Translations under genes and position numbers: made by a program
Shown here: one piece after another, positions 1-9,137 of the stretch
Layout of the letters: each line of letters begins with the position of its first letter
How positions within the stretch are numbered: position 1 is the stretch's first letter
Notes under the pieces: model-generated
Database searches by the model: none
What the model was told of the DNA's origin: nothing
The model's input: only the letters and a program-made list of their open reading frames with translations
NCBI GenBank assembly: GCA_016788425.1
Contig: JAEURQ010000002.1
Location: forward strand, 868,001-932,000
Direction: 5' to 3'
Length of the DNA stretch: 64,000 nucleotides
From: Chthonomonas sp.
GTDB taxonomy: Bacteria; Armatimonadota; Fimbriimonadia; Fimbriimonadales; Fimbriimonadaceae

Positions 1-566
1 GTGTGGCCCATGTTGAGGCGGCAGAAAATGCTGAGCTCGGTGAACACCTCAAGCTCCTTAAACGACTTGACCTTCTGCCCGCCATTCATCACCTTTTCCA
101 GGAGCATCGCCAGTACGATGAACCCCACGCAGGAATACTCGGTGCGCGTGCCGGGCTCGTACACCAGCGGCTCCTGCAGGATGCCGGCGAAAGCGGCTTC
201 CGGAGAATCGTACAGCTTCCAATATTCGCGGTGAGCCGGAAGCCCGCTGCGATGCGTCAGCAAATCCAGCACGCGGATTTCGTTGCGGCCTTCGCCCGCG
301 AACTCGGGGAGATATTCGGCCACCGGGCGCTCCACATCAAGCTGGTCAATCTGCGAAAGCAGCATCGCGGCCGAGGTGGTCGCGACCACCTTGGTCAGGC
401 TCGCCACGTCGTATATCGTTTCGTGATCCACGGCGGGGCTGGCGTCGTCGTAGCGGAAGTGTCCGGCCGATCCGACCTCCAGATCGTCGAGCGTGCCGTA
501 AGCCCAGGCCGCGCCGGGAAAGGCACCGTCGGCAATCGCACGCTCCACAACTTCACGCGGGGTCAT
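1..566 (-). CDS. Serine hydrolase, beta-lactamase/class C family (3' end outside window)
   Basis: The reading frame starts at ATG 566 and runs off the left edge, giving the first 188 residues. An SLTK tetrad at residues 56-59 matches the SxxK nucleophile motif of class C beta-lactamases, DD-peptidases and related esterases. The second motif, normally YxN, reads YSC at 144-146, so the usual Asn is replaced. The segment LLTHRSGLP near residue 102 is typical of the family (LLTHTSGLP). No signal peptide is visible, so a cytoplasmic esterase or peptidase is more likely than a drug-resistance enzyme. It is divergent from the pyrophosphatase gene, with only 61 bp between the starts. Substrate cannot be told, and the C-terminal HxG/KTG motif is not in view. 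Confidence 0.85.
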   Translation of the reverse strand, partial: MTPREVVERAIADGAFPGAAWAYGTLDDLEVGSAGHFRYDDASPAVDHETIYDVASLTKVVATTSAAMLLSQIDQLDVERPVAEYLPEFAGEGRNEIRVLDLLTHRSGLPAHREYWKLYDSPEAAFAGILQEPLVYEPGTRTEYSCVGFIVLAMLLEKVMNGGQKVKSFKELEVFTELSIFCRLNMGH

Positions 567-573
567 TGGTTCT

Positions 574-619
574 ATTATCGGACATTCAACCCGAGCTTTA
601 CCGAGCCGCCTGTCATAAT
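574..619. promoter_or_regulatory. Divergent pair of -10-like elements, both adjacent to start codons
   Basis: On the minus strand GATAAT (579-574) ends 7 nt before ATG 566. On the plus strand CATAAT (614-619) ends 8 nt before ATG 628. Neither gene has a Shine-Dalgarno sequence. The positions fit transcription starting at or very near the A of each ATG, that is, leaderless mRNAs. No convincing -35 box is seen. Confidence 0.5.
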
Positions 620-627
620 AGGCTCAG

Positions 628-1137
628 ATGTCCATTCTCAACGCCAAAATTGGCTCCAACGCGCCGCATACGTTCAACACCATCATCGAGATTCCTCGGT
701 ACAGCACCAACAAGTACGAAGTTGACCAAGAGACGGGCATCGTCAAGCTGGACCGAGTCTTGTTCTCGCCCCTGTTTTATCCGTTCGACTACGGCTACAT
801 TCCGCAAACCCACTACCTCGACGGCGACCCTCTGGACGTGCTGGTTATGCTGAGCCACCCGACCGTGCCGGGCTGCATGGTCGAGGCGCATGCGATTGGC
901 GTTTTGGAAATGGCCGACGAAAAGGGCTCGGACGAAAAGATTTTGTGCGTGGCCACCAAGGACCCTCGCTTCCGTAATCGTAAGCACATCAACGACCTCA
1001 ACCCGCACACGCTGGCCGAGATCAGCCACTTTTTTGAGGTCTACAAGCAGCTCGAAGAAAAGGACGTCGAGATTGTCGGATGGCACGGGCCGGAGCTCGC
1101 CAACGAGCTGATCGACAAGTATCGCACCGACCGCTAA
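628..1137 (+). CDS. ppa: Inorganic pyrophosphatase, family I
   Basis: Cytoplasmic enzyme that hydrolyses pyrophosphate to two phosphates and so pulls biosynthetic reactions forward. The 169-residue length is normal for bacterial family I enzymes. The signature DGDPLDVLV (about residues 65-73) carries the metal-binding aspartates, and YPFDYGYIP before it and KDPRF and KHIND after it are family hallmarks. The start at 628 gives a full-length N-terminus, and a CATAAT element 8 nt upstream suggests a leaderless transcript. The same chromosome segment encodes a membrane pyrophosphatase at 38.5 kb, so soluble and energy-conserving pyrophosphate use coexist. Confidence 0.97.
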   Translation: MSILNAKIGSNAPHTFNTIIEIPRYSTNKYEVDQETGIVKLDRVLFSPLFYPFDYGYIPQTHYLDGDPLDVLVMLSHPTVPGCMVEAHAIGVLEMADEKGSDEKILCVATKDPRFRNRKHINDLNPHTLAEISHFFEVYKQLEEKDVEIVGWHGPELANELIDKYRTDR

Positions 1138-1152
1138 GGTAACTTAAGATTC

Positions 1153-1923
1153 ATGCAGACCATCGGCCTCCAACTCTACAGTGTTCGCGACGACCTCGGC
1201 AAAGATTTTGCCGGGACCATGGAGCGCCTGTTTGAGTTTGGTTACCGTAGCTTCGAGACCGCCGGCGCGTTCGGCAAGGGACCGCAATGGTTTGCCGACC
1301 TCCTGAAGTCGCATGGCGCGAGCGTGTGCAGCATGCACATCGGTCTTCCTAAGAAAGAGGACATCGCCGGGATCGCCGAAACGGCGGCCATTTTGGGCAC
1401 CAAGCAGTGCGTGGTGCCGTGGATGAACCCGGCACTGTTCCGCACGTCGAGCCAGATTCAAAAAGCCGCCGACGACCTCATCGGCGCGCGCGACATGCTG
1501 GCCGAGGCCGGACTGAAGCTCGCCTACCATAACCACGATTTCGAATGGCGCAAAAACGAGGACGGCAAGATTCCGCACGAGACCTTGCAGAGCCTCATGC
1601 CCAAGGACTTCATCTGGGAAATCGACGCCTACTGGGTGTTCGCCGCCGGCGGAAACCCATTTGACGTCGCCAAAAAGCTCGGCGCGAAGGCCGAGTTCTG
1701 GCACATCAAGGATGGGTTTGGCACCGGCGCGATGGTCGCGGTGGGCAAGGGCAAGATTCCGTACAAAGAGAACTTCGCCAAGCTCAAGGCCGCCAAGCAC
1801 CTCATCGTCGAACTCGACGAATCGCGCGGCGTGATGATGGACGATGTCCGCGATTCGTACAAGTTCCTGCGCGGACTCTTCGATCAGGCAAAGTTCGACG
1901 CCGCGCCGATCGGTGGACCCTAG
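1153..1923 (+). CDS. Sugar phosphate isomerase/epimerase (AP endonuclease 2-like TIM barrel)
   Basis: A 256-residue protein of the xylose isomerase-like TIM-barrel family. It opens with IGLQLYSVRD, a very common start in this family, where the first strand leads into the barrel. Candidate metal ligands of this fold are seen in YHNHDFEW (about residue 118), WEIDAYWV (about 157), FWHIKDG (about 181) and LIVELDES (about 216): Glu/Asp/His residues at the ends of successive strands. No signal peptide. It starts 15 bp after ppa in the same direction and may be cotranscribed. Members act on inosose, hexulose or similar substrates; the exact substrate cannot be inferred here. Confidence 0.85.
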   Translation: MQTIGLQLYSVRDDLGKDFAGTMERLFEFGYRSFETAGAFGKGPQWFADLLKSHGASVCSMHIGLPKKEDIAGIAETAAILGTKQCVVPWMNPALFRTSSQIQKAADDLIGARDMLAEAGLKLAYHNHDFEWRKNEDGKIPHETLQSLMPKDFIWEIDAYWVFAAGGNPFDVAKKLGAKAEFWHIKDGFGTGAMVAVGKGKIPYKENFAKLKAAKHLIVELDESRGVMMDDVRDSYKFLRGLFDQAKFDAAPIGGP

Positions 1924-1935
1924 GCCGCAACCTGG

Positions 1936-1941
1936 TAAACT
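1936..1941 (+). promoter_or_regulatory. Candidate -10 element for the ylxR-infB transcript
   Basis: TAAACT lies in the short gap after the sugar isomerase. The surrounding GTAAACTAGGGT is identical to the sequence directly in front of ccmE at 14604. Transcription would start about 17 nt before the ylxR TTG. Confidence 0.4.
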
Positions 1942-1964
1942 AGGGTATCAGTTCGTCCCGCCCC

Positions 1965-2198
1965 TTGCCCCCCATTCGCATGTGCATTTGCTGCCGGGGT
2001 CGCCGAGAGCAGTCGTGCCTCATCCGCATTCAGTGGGTGGACTCTCGATGGGTTCTCAATTCTCGCCATGCACCAGGCCGCAGCGTATACCTTTGCCAAG
2101 CCTGCCGCGAGCGCCTCAATCGCAAGGGATTGGAGCACGGACTGAAGCTAAGGTTGACCGCCGATGACGTGGTAGCCTTGCAAAGCAAGCTGATATGA
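1965..2198 (+). CDS. ylxR: YlxR-family RNA-binding protein
   Basis: A 77-residue YlxR (DUF448) protein. The family signature RxCxxCR is present as RMCICCRGR near the N-terminus, and PGRSVYLCQAC matches the central PGRGAYLC block. These proteins are small RNA-binding or regulatory factors, typically encoded just before infB, as here. The TTG at 1965 is preferred over ATG 1980 because the conserved Arg before the first Cys lies upstream of the ATG. The stop overlaps the infB start by 4 nt (ATGA), indicating translational coupling. nusA and rimP, often upstream in this cluster, are absent: a sugar isomerase gene is there instead. Confidence 0.88.
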   Translation: MPPIRMCICCRGRREQSCLIRIQWVDSRWVLNSRHAPGRSVYLCQACRERLNRKGLEHGLKLRLTADDVVALQSKLI

Positions 2199-4126
2199 CT
2201 GAACTGAAAAACGCTATGGACATCGCTGAACTCGCCAAAAAACACGGACTCGTTCCGGCTCAAGTGATCGGGGTTCTCGCCGATCTCGGATTGGAGCACG
2301 ATAACGAGCGGTTTGAAAGCGATGACGACACGATGGCCATCGTCACCGACGAGCTGAAGCAGCTTAAGGGCAGCAAGGAAGTGCCGCTGACGCCCGGCGT
2401 TACGCCGCGCGACGTGGCTCGCCTGCTGGGCATTGGCCCGCAAGAAGTTCAGAAAGTGCTGATGCTGAAGATGAAGGTGATGGCCACCCTCACCACTTCG
2501 CTCAAGGAAGATGTCGCCGAAACCTTGGTTGACAATCTCGGATTCAAGATTCGCTGGGCCGAAGCCAAGGCCAAGCCCGTGGCCAAGCCCAAGGCCGACG
2601 CCAAAGCAAGCGGCGGTTCGCAACTTCGACCGCCCGTGGTCACGATTCTCGGCCACGTTGACCACGGCAAGACTTCCCTGCTCGACTACATCCGCAAGGC
2701 GAATGTCGCCGCCAAGGAAGCGGGTGGCATCACCCAGCACATCGGTGCCTACCAAGTTCAAGCGGGCGAAGGCAAGACGATTACCTTCCTCGATACTCCC
2801 GGCCACGCCGCCTTTACGGCCATGCGAGCCCGTGGAGCGCAGGTCACCGACATCGCAATTTTGGTGGTCGCTGCCGACGACGGCATCATGCCGCAAACCA
2901 AGGAGGCGATCAGCCACGTCAAGAACGCCGACGTCCCGATGATTGTCGCGGTCAACAAGATTGACAAGCCCGACGCCAACCCCGACCGCGTGATCATGCA
3001 ACTGCCGGAGCACGAGGTCATCCCGGAAAGCTTCGGCGGCCAAACCATCATCTGCCCCGTTTCCGCCGTCACCGGCGAGGGCGTTCCGCACCTGCTGGAA
3101 ATGATCGCCCTGCAAGCCGACGTGATGGAGCTCAAGGCCGACCCGAAGGGCGACTTTGAAGGCGTCGTCATCGAAGCCAAGCTCGATCGGGGACGCGGCG
3201 CGGTCGCCACGATTCTCGTGCAACAAGGCACGCTCAAAGTCGGCGATTGCGTCGTCATTGGTAACGCGTGGGGCAAGATCAAGGCGATGACCGACTACCT
3301 GGGCGAGCGCGTTAAGGAAGCCGGCCCCAGCATGCCGGTCGAGATTCTCGGCCTGGACGAAGTTCCCGGTGCCGGGGAAAGCGTGCGCGTCCATGAGGAC
3401 GAGCGCTCGGCCCGCAATGAAGCCGAATCCCGTCGCACCGCCAAGCGCGAAAAGGACCTCGGCGTCGCCACCAATCGCCTTTCCCTTAAGGACCTGCGAG
3501 CCCAGCTCAACGCCGGCGAAATCAAGGACCTGAACCTCGTGGTGAAGGCCGACGTGCAAGGCTCGCTCGAAGCCGTCAAGGGCATGCTCGAGAAGATTGC
3601 CAACGAGGAAGTCACCGTCAAGGTCATCCACTCGGCGGTCGGAACGATCACCGAAAACGACGTGCTCCTGGGTTCGGCCGCGAACGCCATTCTCGTAGGA
3701 TTCAACGTGAAGCCCGAGCCCGGCGCCAAGAAGGAAGCCGAACGAAGCAAGGTCGAAATCCGCACCTACAGCATCATTTATGAGCTGATCGAGGACATCG
3801 AAGCCGCCGTCAAGGGCATGCTCGCTCCCAAGTTTGAAGAGGAATACATGGGCACGGTCGAGATTCGCATCGTGTTCGACCTCAGCCGTGCCGGCAAGAT
3901 CGCCGGTTCGCACGTCACCGATGGCAAGATTCAGCGGGGCGCCGATGTGCGCGTCAAGCGCAACAAGGAAGTGGTGTGGACAGGCAAGGTCGGCACGCTC
4001 AAGAACGTCAAGCAAGACGTGCGCGAAATGAACGCCGGTCAGGATTGCGGGATCACCTTCGACGGTTGGGAAGCCTTTGAAGAAGGCGACGTGATCGAAG
4101 TCTTTGAACTCGTCCAAATCAACTAA
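2195..4126 (+). CDS. infB: Translation initiation factor IF-2
   Basis: GTPase that places initiator tRNA on the 30S subunit and promotes subunit joining. 643 residues, at the short end for bacteria. An N-terminal IF2_N-type helix domain (residues 6-45) and a second one (about 66-115) are followed by a short Lys/Ala/Pro linker (124-138) instead of the long linker of enterobacterial IF-2. GTPase motifs are intact: GHVDHGKT at 153-160, DTPGH at 200-204 and NKID at 254-257. EF-Tu-like domain 2 and the C-terminal IF2 domains follow. It overlaps ylxR by 4 nt at its start and the next gene by 23 nt at its end. Confidence 0.98.
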   Translation: MTELKNAMDIAELAKKHGLVPAQVIGVLADLGLEHDNERFESDDDTMAIVTDELKQLKGSKEVPLTPGVTPRDVARLLGIGPQEVQKVLMLKMKVMATLTTSLKEDVAETLVDNLGFKIRWAEAKAKPVAKPKADAKASGGSQLRPPVVTILGHVDHGKTSLLDYIRKANVAAKEAGGITQHIGAYQVQAGEGKTITFLDTPGHAAFTAMRARGAQVTDIAILVVAADDGIMPQTKEAISHVKNADVPMIVAVNKIDKPDANPDRVIMQLPEHEVIPESFGGQTIICPVSAVTGEGVPHLLEMIALQADVMELKADPKGDFEGVVIEAKLDRGRGAVATILVQQGTLKVGDCVVIGNAWGKIKAMTDYLGERVKEAGPSMPVEILGLDEVPGAGESVRVHEDERSARNEAESRRTAKREKDLGVATNRLSLKDLRAQLNAGEIKDLNLVVKADVQGSLEAVKGMLEKIANEEVTVKVIHSAVGTITENDVLLGSAANAILVGFNVKPEPGAKKEAERSKVEIRTYSIIYELIEDIEAAVKGMLAPKFEEEYMGTVEIRIVFDLSRAGKIAGSHVTDGKIQRGADVRVKRNKEVVWTGKVGTLKNVKQDVREMNAGQDCGITFDGWEAFEEGDVIEVFELVQIN

Positions 4127-4979
4127 TCACGCCGACCACGTCCGCGCTTGGGCGCGGGCCGAGGGTCTTGGTGAGCCGATTTCCGTGGAGCCAATGCTCG
4201 GTGGAATGTCGGCTCACCTTTTTCTTGTCGAGTTCGCCGATCGTCGGCTCGTGGCGCGCTTCCCGAGCCCGTATCTGGCCACGTTTGTCCCCGATCCAGT
4301 GACTTATGAGGCGGCCACACTGCGTGCTCTGGCGCGTCAGGAGGTTGATGCGCCGCGGGTTGTGGCGACCGACGGCGAGATGGTAGTGCTGACCTACTGC
4401 GACGGCGCGGCCACCGCGAACCCGGCCGGGTTTGACGACTACTACGGCGACCTGGCACGGCGATTGGCGGAGATCCACCGCACTCCGACCGACGGCTTTG
4501 AGCATCTCGTGCCGATGAAGCCAAACTACACGCCGCGGCCCGAACCGTGGCGGACCGATCTGAGCGAAGCGGATCTCGTGAGTGCACTGCAGGCGCTTCC
4601 GGCCCCCGACCTCAGCCAACGCGTGCTGCGGCACGGCGACTTTTGGCCGGGCAACGTGTTGTGGCAAGATGGCCATGTTTCGGCCGTGATCGACTGGGAG
4701 AACGCCTTGCTCGGCCCGGCCGTGGCCGACCTCGCGATCTCGCAGCTCGACATGATGTGGATCGGCGGCCGCGCCGCGATGCAGGCATTCACCGACGCCT
4801 ACTTGGCCGCGCGAGACGCGGACCTACGCGAACTGAAGTACTGGCAAATACGAGCCACGCTGCGTCCGATGCCGAACTTCGACGAATGGGCCGGCCCCTA
4901 CGCGAGTCTCGATCGGCCCGACATCACGACCGACACCATGCAGGCTGGACTACTGGAGTTCATCGAGGAGATTCTGTAA
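4104..4979 (+). CDS. Aminoglycoside phosphotransferase-family kinase
   Basis: A 291-residue APH/choline kinase-like small-molecule kinase. The catalytic loop HGDFWPGNVLW (about residues 173-183) has the Brenner-type Asp and Asn, and the metal-binding DWE follows in AVIDWENALLGP. The N-terminal lobe has a glycine-containing turn (MLGGMSAHLF) and RLVARF with a probable substitute for the ATP-binding Lys. The proposed TTG start lies 23 nt inside the end of infB; no better start is seen before the conserved N-lobe, but start choice is uncertain. The substrate is unknown and family membership alone does not imply antibiotic resistance. The 3' end overlaps the converging cyclase gene by 20 nt. Confidence 0.85.
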   Translation: MNSSKSTNHADHVRAWARAEGLGEPISVEPMLGGMSAHLFLVEFADRRLVARFPSPYLATFVPDPVTYEAATLRALARQEVDAPRVVATDGEMVVLTYCDGAATANPAGFDDYYGDLARRLAEIHRTPTDGFEHLVPMKPNYTPRPEPWRTDLSEADLVSALQALPAPDLSQRVLRHGDFWPGNVLWQDGHVSAVIDWENALLGPAVADLAISQLDMMWIGGRAAMQAFTDAYLAARDADLRELKYWQIRATLRPMPNFDEWAGPYASLDRPDITTDTMQAGLLEFIEEIL

Positions 4980-6762
4980 CCCGCTCCGGTTGGTGAACCC
5001 GCACCCGCTGCGTACGACCCTTCACCTCGATCTCGGCCACGAAGGTCCAATCGAAGCTGGTGGCGCACGCCAACATCGTCGCCTCGCTGGCCAGAATCTT
5101 CGCCCCCAGAGCATCGCAGCTACTCTCCAGCCGCTTGCCCAGGTTGATCGTGTCGCCGATGACGGTGTAGTTGAGGCGCTCCGGGCTGCCCATAGTGCCG
5201 ACCACCGCCTCGCCGGTGCTGATCCCGACCCGAATCCGCAGGTTCTGCCCCATGTCGGTCGCAAGTTCGGCAAATGCATCCTGACAAAGGAGCGCCGCCT
5301 CCACCGCGCGCGCCGCGTGGTCTTCGCCGCGCCAAAACGCGAGCACCTCATCGCCGATGTACTTATCCACGGTGCCACCCGTTTTTTGCACGCACTCGGT
5401 GAGCGCCGTCAGGTACAGCGAAAGCACCATCACCGCGTCTTCGGGCGCCATGTGCTCGCACAAACTTGTGAACCCCGCGATATCCGTGAACGAGGCCGTC
5501 AGCACCACCTTTTCGCCGGCCAGCCGCGCTTCTTCCCCGCTCTCAATCAGTTGGCGCACGTAGTTGCCGGGCACGAATTTGCCAAAGCTCTTGATGCTCG
5601 ATTTCATGTCGTGCACGGCCGAGGCGAGGGTGGCGATTTCGGTGATGGACGTTTGCACCTGCTCGTCGGAATCCAGTTCCAGGTTGCGAATGTTCTCCGT
5701 GTCTTGCGTAATCTCGCGCAGCGGCTTGGTGACGCGCCGCGAGATCAGCCATCCGAGCAGCGCGCTGCACGAGATCGCGACGAGCCCAGCGAGGGCGGCA
5801 TTGCGTTCGGCGCGCCGGATGTTGCCCAACAACTCGCTTTCGGGCACCACCGTCAAGAGGCCCCATGGCGGACTGTTGCGCCCTTTCAGAACGCTCACAC
5901 TGCTAGAAAACTGCTCGCCGCCGTAACTAAACGTGAAATCGGTAGCAAGGTTGCCCGCCAAAATATCGATCGGAATCGCGCCGAGCTTCGGGTTTGCGGC
6001 CAGCGGCGTGCCGAGCAAACTTCGCGCCGGGTGGGCCACGATCGCGAGGTCCGTGCGACGGTCGAAAATCGCGCCGTACCCAGTCTCCGCCAAGGTAAAC
6101 GAACGCAGATAATCGCTCAGCGTGTTCAGCGTAAAGTCCACCGAGAGCACACCCGCCAAGCGACCCGACTGATTCAGAATCGGAACCGCGAAGGTCACGC
6201 CAAGCTCGGTTTGACCCGTCGGCGTGATGAACTTGTACACCGGCGTCCACACCGCACGACGCTCGGCCTTGGCGAGTTGGTAGTAGGGTCGCTCACGCGG
6301 ATCGTAGGTGGTCGCCTGCCGCCGGACCTCCTCACGCGCGCCCCTCCAAATGTAGTCGGTGCGAAATCCGCCCAGGCACTGCTGCCGTTCCAATCGCCCA
6401 TCCGGACGGCGGTAGACGTGGGCGTATTCGCCGGATTCCAAGCCAAAGCTGATGTAGGTGAGGTCGGCTCGCACGCGCAACTCGCTCTCGAACTCGCCAA
6501 GCTTAGCCTCAAAATTCGCCGGCTGCAAGCTTTTCAGATCGGGGCCAAGCTTGTCGGCGGTGGCCGTCGCTTGGTCCACCATGCGCCCGACGCGCTCCTC
6601 CAAGCCACGCATCGCCTGGCTCATCAGGGCACTGTTGAGCTCGCTCACCGAGCGGCGACTGGCTAGGAACGTGCTGATGCTCAGCACCAGCGCGGTTGCG
6701 AGGAGCGGCACGAGAATTGCGGTGAGCAACGCCGACACCAGACTGACCCGACGCTTCCTCAT
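4960..6762 (-). CDS. Class III adenylate/guanylate cyclase with dCache sensor and HAMP
   Basis: A 600-residue membrane sensor that probably makes cyclic AMP. A first membrane helix (residues 8-33) is followed by an extracytoplasmic dCache-like domain (about 40-315), a second helix (323-341), a HAMP segment (342-395) and a cyclase domain (about 415-595). The two metal-binding aspartates are present: D427 in SFTDIAGFTSL and D471 in DKYIGDEVLAFW. NYTVIGDTINLGKRLE (531-546) has the Asp and the Asn/Arg positions of ATP-using enzymes, so adenylate cyclase is favoured. The dCache domain suggests a small-molecule ligand. A TACAAT element ends 9 nt before the ATG on the minus strand. Confidence 0.93.
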   Translation of the reverse strand: MRKRRVSLVSALLTAILVPLLATALVLSISTFLASRRSVSELNSALMSQAMRGLEERVGRMVDQATATADKLGPDLKSLQPANFEAKLGEFESELRVRADLTYISFGLESGEYAHVYRRPDGRLERQQCLGGFRTDYIWRGAREEVRRQATTYDPRERPYYQLAKAERRAVWTPVYKFITPTGQTELGVTFAVPILNQSGRLAGVLSVDFTLNTLSDYLRSFTLAETGYGAIFDRRTDLAIVAHPARSLLGTPLAANPKLGAIPIDILAGNLATDFTFSYGGEQFSSSVSVLKGRNSPPWGLLTVVPESELLGNIRRAERNAALAGLVAISCSALLGWLISRRVTKPLREITQDTENIRNLELDSDEQVQTSITEIATLASAVHDMKSSIKSFGKFVPGNYVRQLIESGEEARLAGEKVVLTASFTDIAGFTSLCEHMAPEDAVMVLSLYLTALTECVQKTGGTVDKYIGDEVLAFWRGEDHAARAVEAALLCQDAFAELATDMGQNLRIRVGISTGEAVVGTMGSPERLNYTVIGDTINLGKRLESSCDALGAKILASEATMLACATSFDWTFVAEIEVKGRTQRVRVHQPERVTESPR

Positions 6763-6821
6763 CCCGAAGCTATTGTATCGCTTTTTAACCCTAAACTCAC
6801 TCCGTTTTGCGATTCTGTTGC

Positions 6822-6827
6822 TACACT
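6822..6827 (+). promoter_or_regulatory. -10-like TACACT 6 nt before a start codon
   Basis: TACACT is followed by ATAGGC and then ATG 6834. There is no Shine-Dalgarno sequence, and the spacing fits transcription starting at the ATG. Confidence 0.5.
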
Positions 6828-6833
6828 ATAGGC

Positions 6834-7835
6834 ATGAAGTTCACTACCGTAGCCGCTTTCTCCGCCTGCGTTGCCCTCGCTTCGGCAGGCCCCGCCGTGG
6901 ATAAATTCCGCCAAGGCGTTGACTGGTCGCAACGATCGACAAGTTCGACAATCCAGATTACGGGCACCGTAAGCGAGACCATCACCGGCACGGAAACGGG
7001 GTACGTCGCAATCACCAAGGTTTCCGGCTCGATCAACGGCACCGTGAACCTGCAAGACCTTTACCCCACCTTCGCTATCAACACACCGGTATTCTTCACC
7101 GGCACGGAGCAATCTAGCGAACGCGTGCGATGGGCGATCACGTGCCCCGGCGCGGTTGGTCAAACCGTCAACGTCAACGGAGTGAACATCGTGCTGACCA
7201 GCGTAACGGGAACCTACACCGCCGTGTTCAGTTCGATCTCGCCGGTCCGCGACCCCGTCAGCGGCTTGCCGCGCAACGTCAGCCACACCAAGAGCGGGCC
7301 GGATACCAACACGCTGGTCATTCGCGGCAACGTCAACGGCCTGCCTTTCCTCCCCGTGACCGCCACCCAAACCGCAGTGGAATACGATGGCTTTAGCGGC
7401 GGAGCCGGACTCGGCCTCATTCAGGGCGTCGCGACCCTCCAGGGCGCGGCCAACTCGGCCGGCCTTGCAATATCGGTACGGGCAAACGACCAAACCTTTA
7501 CCGCGACCACCGCCACCGACGGTAGTTGGTGGGTCATCACGCCGTTCGCCGGAACGCATAATGTGCGCACCAAGTTGCCGACTGGACTCACCCGGCTCTC
7601 CGCGAATGTGGCCCTGAGCACCGGTACGCCGAGCCTCGCGTTGACCTACCTGAACGGCGATTGCGACAATAATGACATCGTGGACATTGGCGACTACTCG
7701 GTGCTCGCCGCCGCGTTTGACGCCACGCCAACCGATGCCAACTGGAACGTTGCGGCGGACCTCAATCGCGACCAGATCGTCGATATTGCCGACTACAGTT
7801 TGCTGGCCGGGAATTTTGATGTCGTCGGCGAATAG
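6834..7835 (+). CDS. Secreted protein with C-terminal dockerin-like domain
   Basis: A 333-residue exported protein of unknown function. A signal peptide spans residues 1-19 (MKFTTVAAFSACVALASAG, probable cleavage after AxA-like SAG). The middle is Thr/Gly/Val-rich, consistent with beta-sandwich folds. About residues 245-263 read like a bacterial Ig or carboxypeptidase-regulatory-like repeat (SVRANDQTFTATTATDGSWW). The C-terminus holds two EF-hand-type dockerin segments: DCDNNDIVDIGDYSVLA (from about 280) and DLNRDQIVDIADYSLLA (from about 312). ATG 6834 is chosen because it gives a clean signal peptide; an in-frame TTG lies 27 nt upstream. The 3' end overlaps the next gene by 17 nt. Confidence 0.8.
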   Translation: MKFTTVAAFSACVALASAGPAVDKFRQGVDWSQRSTSSTIQITGTVSETITGTETGYVAITKVSGSINGTVNLQDLYPTFAINTPVFFTGTEQSSERVRWAITCPGAVGQTVNVNGVNIVLTSVTGTYTAVFSSISPVRDPVSGLPRNVSHTKSGPDTNTLVIRGNVNGLPFLPVTATQTAVEYDGFSGGAGLGLIQGVATLQGAANSAGLAISVRANDQTFTATTATDGSWWVITPFAGTHNVRTKLPTGLTRLSANVALSTGTPSLALTYLNGDCDNNDIVDIGDYSVLAAAFDATPTDANWNVAADLNRDQIVDIADYSLLAGNFDVVGE

Positions 7836-8352
7836 CCCGCGCCGCATTCTCATCTACGGTTGCACGGGTTCGGGAAAGACGACTCTCGCTCGGCGCTTGT
7901 CTGAGGTCACCGGAGTCGCGTGGACCGAAGCCGACTCGCTCACCTGGGACCCGGGCTGGGTCGAAGTTCCGCTCGACGAGCAAACTCGGCGCATTCAAGC
8001 CGTGTGCGACCGCGAGGAGTGGATTCTTGACACCGCGTACGGCAAGTGGCTGGACGTGCCGCTACCCCGCGCGACCCTCATTGTCGCGCTGGATTATCCT
8101 CGGTTCGTCTCCTTGGGCCGCCTTTTGCGCCGGACCGTTCGTCGGGTTCGCAGCAAGGAAGCGGTGTGCAACGGCAATCGAGAAACTTGGAGCAAAGTCC
8201 TGAGCCACGACTCCATCATCGCCTGGCATTTCAAGTCGTTCGCCGCAAAACGGCGGCGCATCGAGAAGTTCATCGCCGACGGACGCCCGGTCGTGCGGAT
8301 TCGCTCGCCGCACGACTTAGAGAGTTTCCTTGGTGGCTTGAGAAATTTTTAA
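7819..8352 (+). CDS. Small P-loop kinase (adenylate kinase/DNA topology modulation-like)
   Basis: A 177-residue nucleotide-binding protein. The Walker A motif GCTGSGKTT lies at about residues 14-22, and SLTWDPGWVEVP matches the FlaR/DNA topology modulation protein-like family (D.l.w.pgW). RLLRRTVRRVR and an Arg/Lys-rich region near the C-terminus resemble the lid region. These proteins are kinase-like, but the substrate is generally unknown. The start lies within the last codons of the upstream dockerin-like gene, so the two are translationally linked although unrelated in function. The stop overlaps the converging PEP-CTERM gene by 4 nt. Confidence 0.8.
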   Translation: MSSANSPRRILIYGCTGSGKTTLARRLSEVTGVAWTEADSLTWDPGWVEVPLDEQTRRIQAVCDREEWILDTAYGKWLDVPLPRATLIVALDYPRFVSLGRLLRRTVRRVRSKEAVCNGNRETWSKVLSHDSIIAWHFKSFAAKRRRIEKFIADGRPVVRIRSPHDLESFLGGLRNF

Positions 8353-8981
8353 GAGCGGCGGCCCTTGCGCATTCTGATCCAAGTTGCACAACCGATAACG
8401 ACGGCAGCCATGGACGTGGGTTCCGGCACTGGAAGTACTGTGCTGTACTCAACGTTATCGAAACCAATTGTCCCTGAATCTTGCGTAAGTTCCACTCGGT
8501 GAATTCCCGGAATACTCAACTCCAATGTCAAACCGGCAGTCGAATCAGGCTGGGTTACACTCCCTAGCAGGTTCCCCGATACGTCATAGGCTCTAAGGTA
8601 GGCATTGCCAGAGGCCGGAGTTTGATCGCCTCGAACCTTAAAGTAGTCGACCATACCCTGGACACTCGCCGTCATCATGAATCTGATCTGTACATTGCTC
8701 GCGTATGATAGTTGACCACTTGAATTTGTTCCCCCGATCACGTTGGGCAGAGAAGGTGTTGGCACCACATGATTCACGACCGCGACATAACCAGCGCCAG
8801 AATTGAAGACCACCTTATGACTATCCAGGAGTTGGTTCGAAAGCTGATTTTGTGCCGGCACAAAAGAGCCCGGAATATTCGCCATCCCCGGAAGGTCATC
8901 AAATGTAATCACCGTGTTCGCCTTTGCGAACCCCATCGTCGCGCTACACAACAAGACAATAGACCAGAGTTTCTGACTCAT
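8349..8981 (-). CDS. PEP-CTERM secreted protein
   Basis: A 210-residue exported protein. A signal peptide (about residues 1-21, ending in FAKAN) leads into a beta-rich domain that starts VITFDDLPG, a motif common in PEP-CTERM proteins that resemble carbohydrate-binding or discoidin-like sandwiches. The C-terminus has the sorting tail: VPEPTS, a short hydrophobic stretch, then basic RMRKGRRS. Such tails are recognised by exosortase (EpsH/XrtA-like), which anchors or processes surface proteins. Its base composition looks lower in GC than its neighbours. No enzymatic motif is seen. Confidence 0.85.
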   Translation of the reverse strand: MSQKLWSIVLLCSATMGFAKANTVITFDDLPGMANIPGSFVPAQNQLSNQLLDSHKVVFNSGAGYVAVVNHVVPTPSLPNVIGGTNSSGQLSYASNVQIRFMMTASVQGMVDYFKVRGDQTPASGNAYLRAYDVSGNLLGSVTQPDSTAGLTLELSIPGIHRVELTQDSGTIGFDNVEYSTVLPVPEPTSMAAVVIGCATWIRMRKGRRS

Positions 8982-8987
8982 ATCACC

Positions 8988-8993
8988 ATTCTA
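8988..8993 (-). promoter_or_regulatory. -10-like TAGAAT 6 nt before the PEP-CTERM start
   Basis: On the minus strand TAGAAT is followed by GGTGAT and ATG 8981. This is the same 6-nt spacing seen at several other genes in the window. Confidence 0.5.
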
Positions 8994-9137
8994 CTTTACA
9001 CAGTAATCAAGCCAACTCCAAGGGTATGTTTTTTGCTCGATTCTTAACGTGACCATGTAACAAGTCCCTTTTGAATCAGGAGCGCACGATTCTTGAGCCA
9101 CCTCGTGCGATCACGAGCCTGCGGGTATCGTAACCCG

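Noticed and set aside
2030-4117. Long minus-strand open frame (695 codons) across infB
   Set aside because: It lies fully antisense to a clear IF-2 gene; open antisense frames are expected with high GC at third codon positions. Its translation shows no family motif.
4104-4979. Aminoglycoside resistance gene
   Set aside because: Only the general kinase motifs are seen; the gene is in a housekeeping context next to infB with no mobile-element signs.
4990-6666. 558-codon plus-strand frame across the cyclase gene
   Set aside because: Antisense shadow of a protein with complete dCache, HAMP and cyclase motifs.
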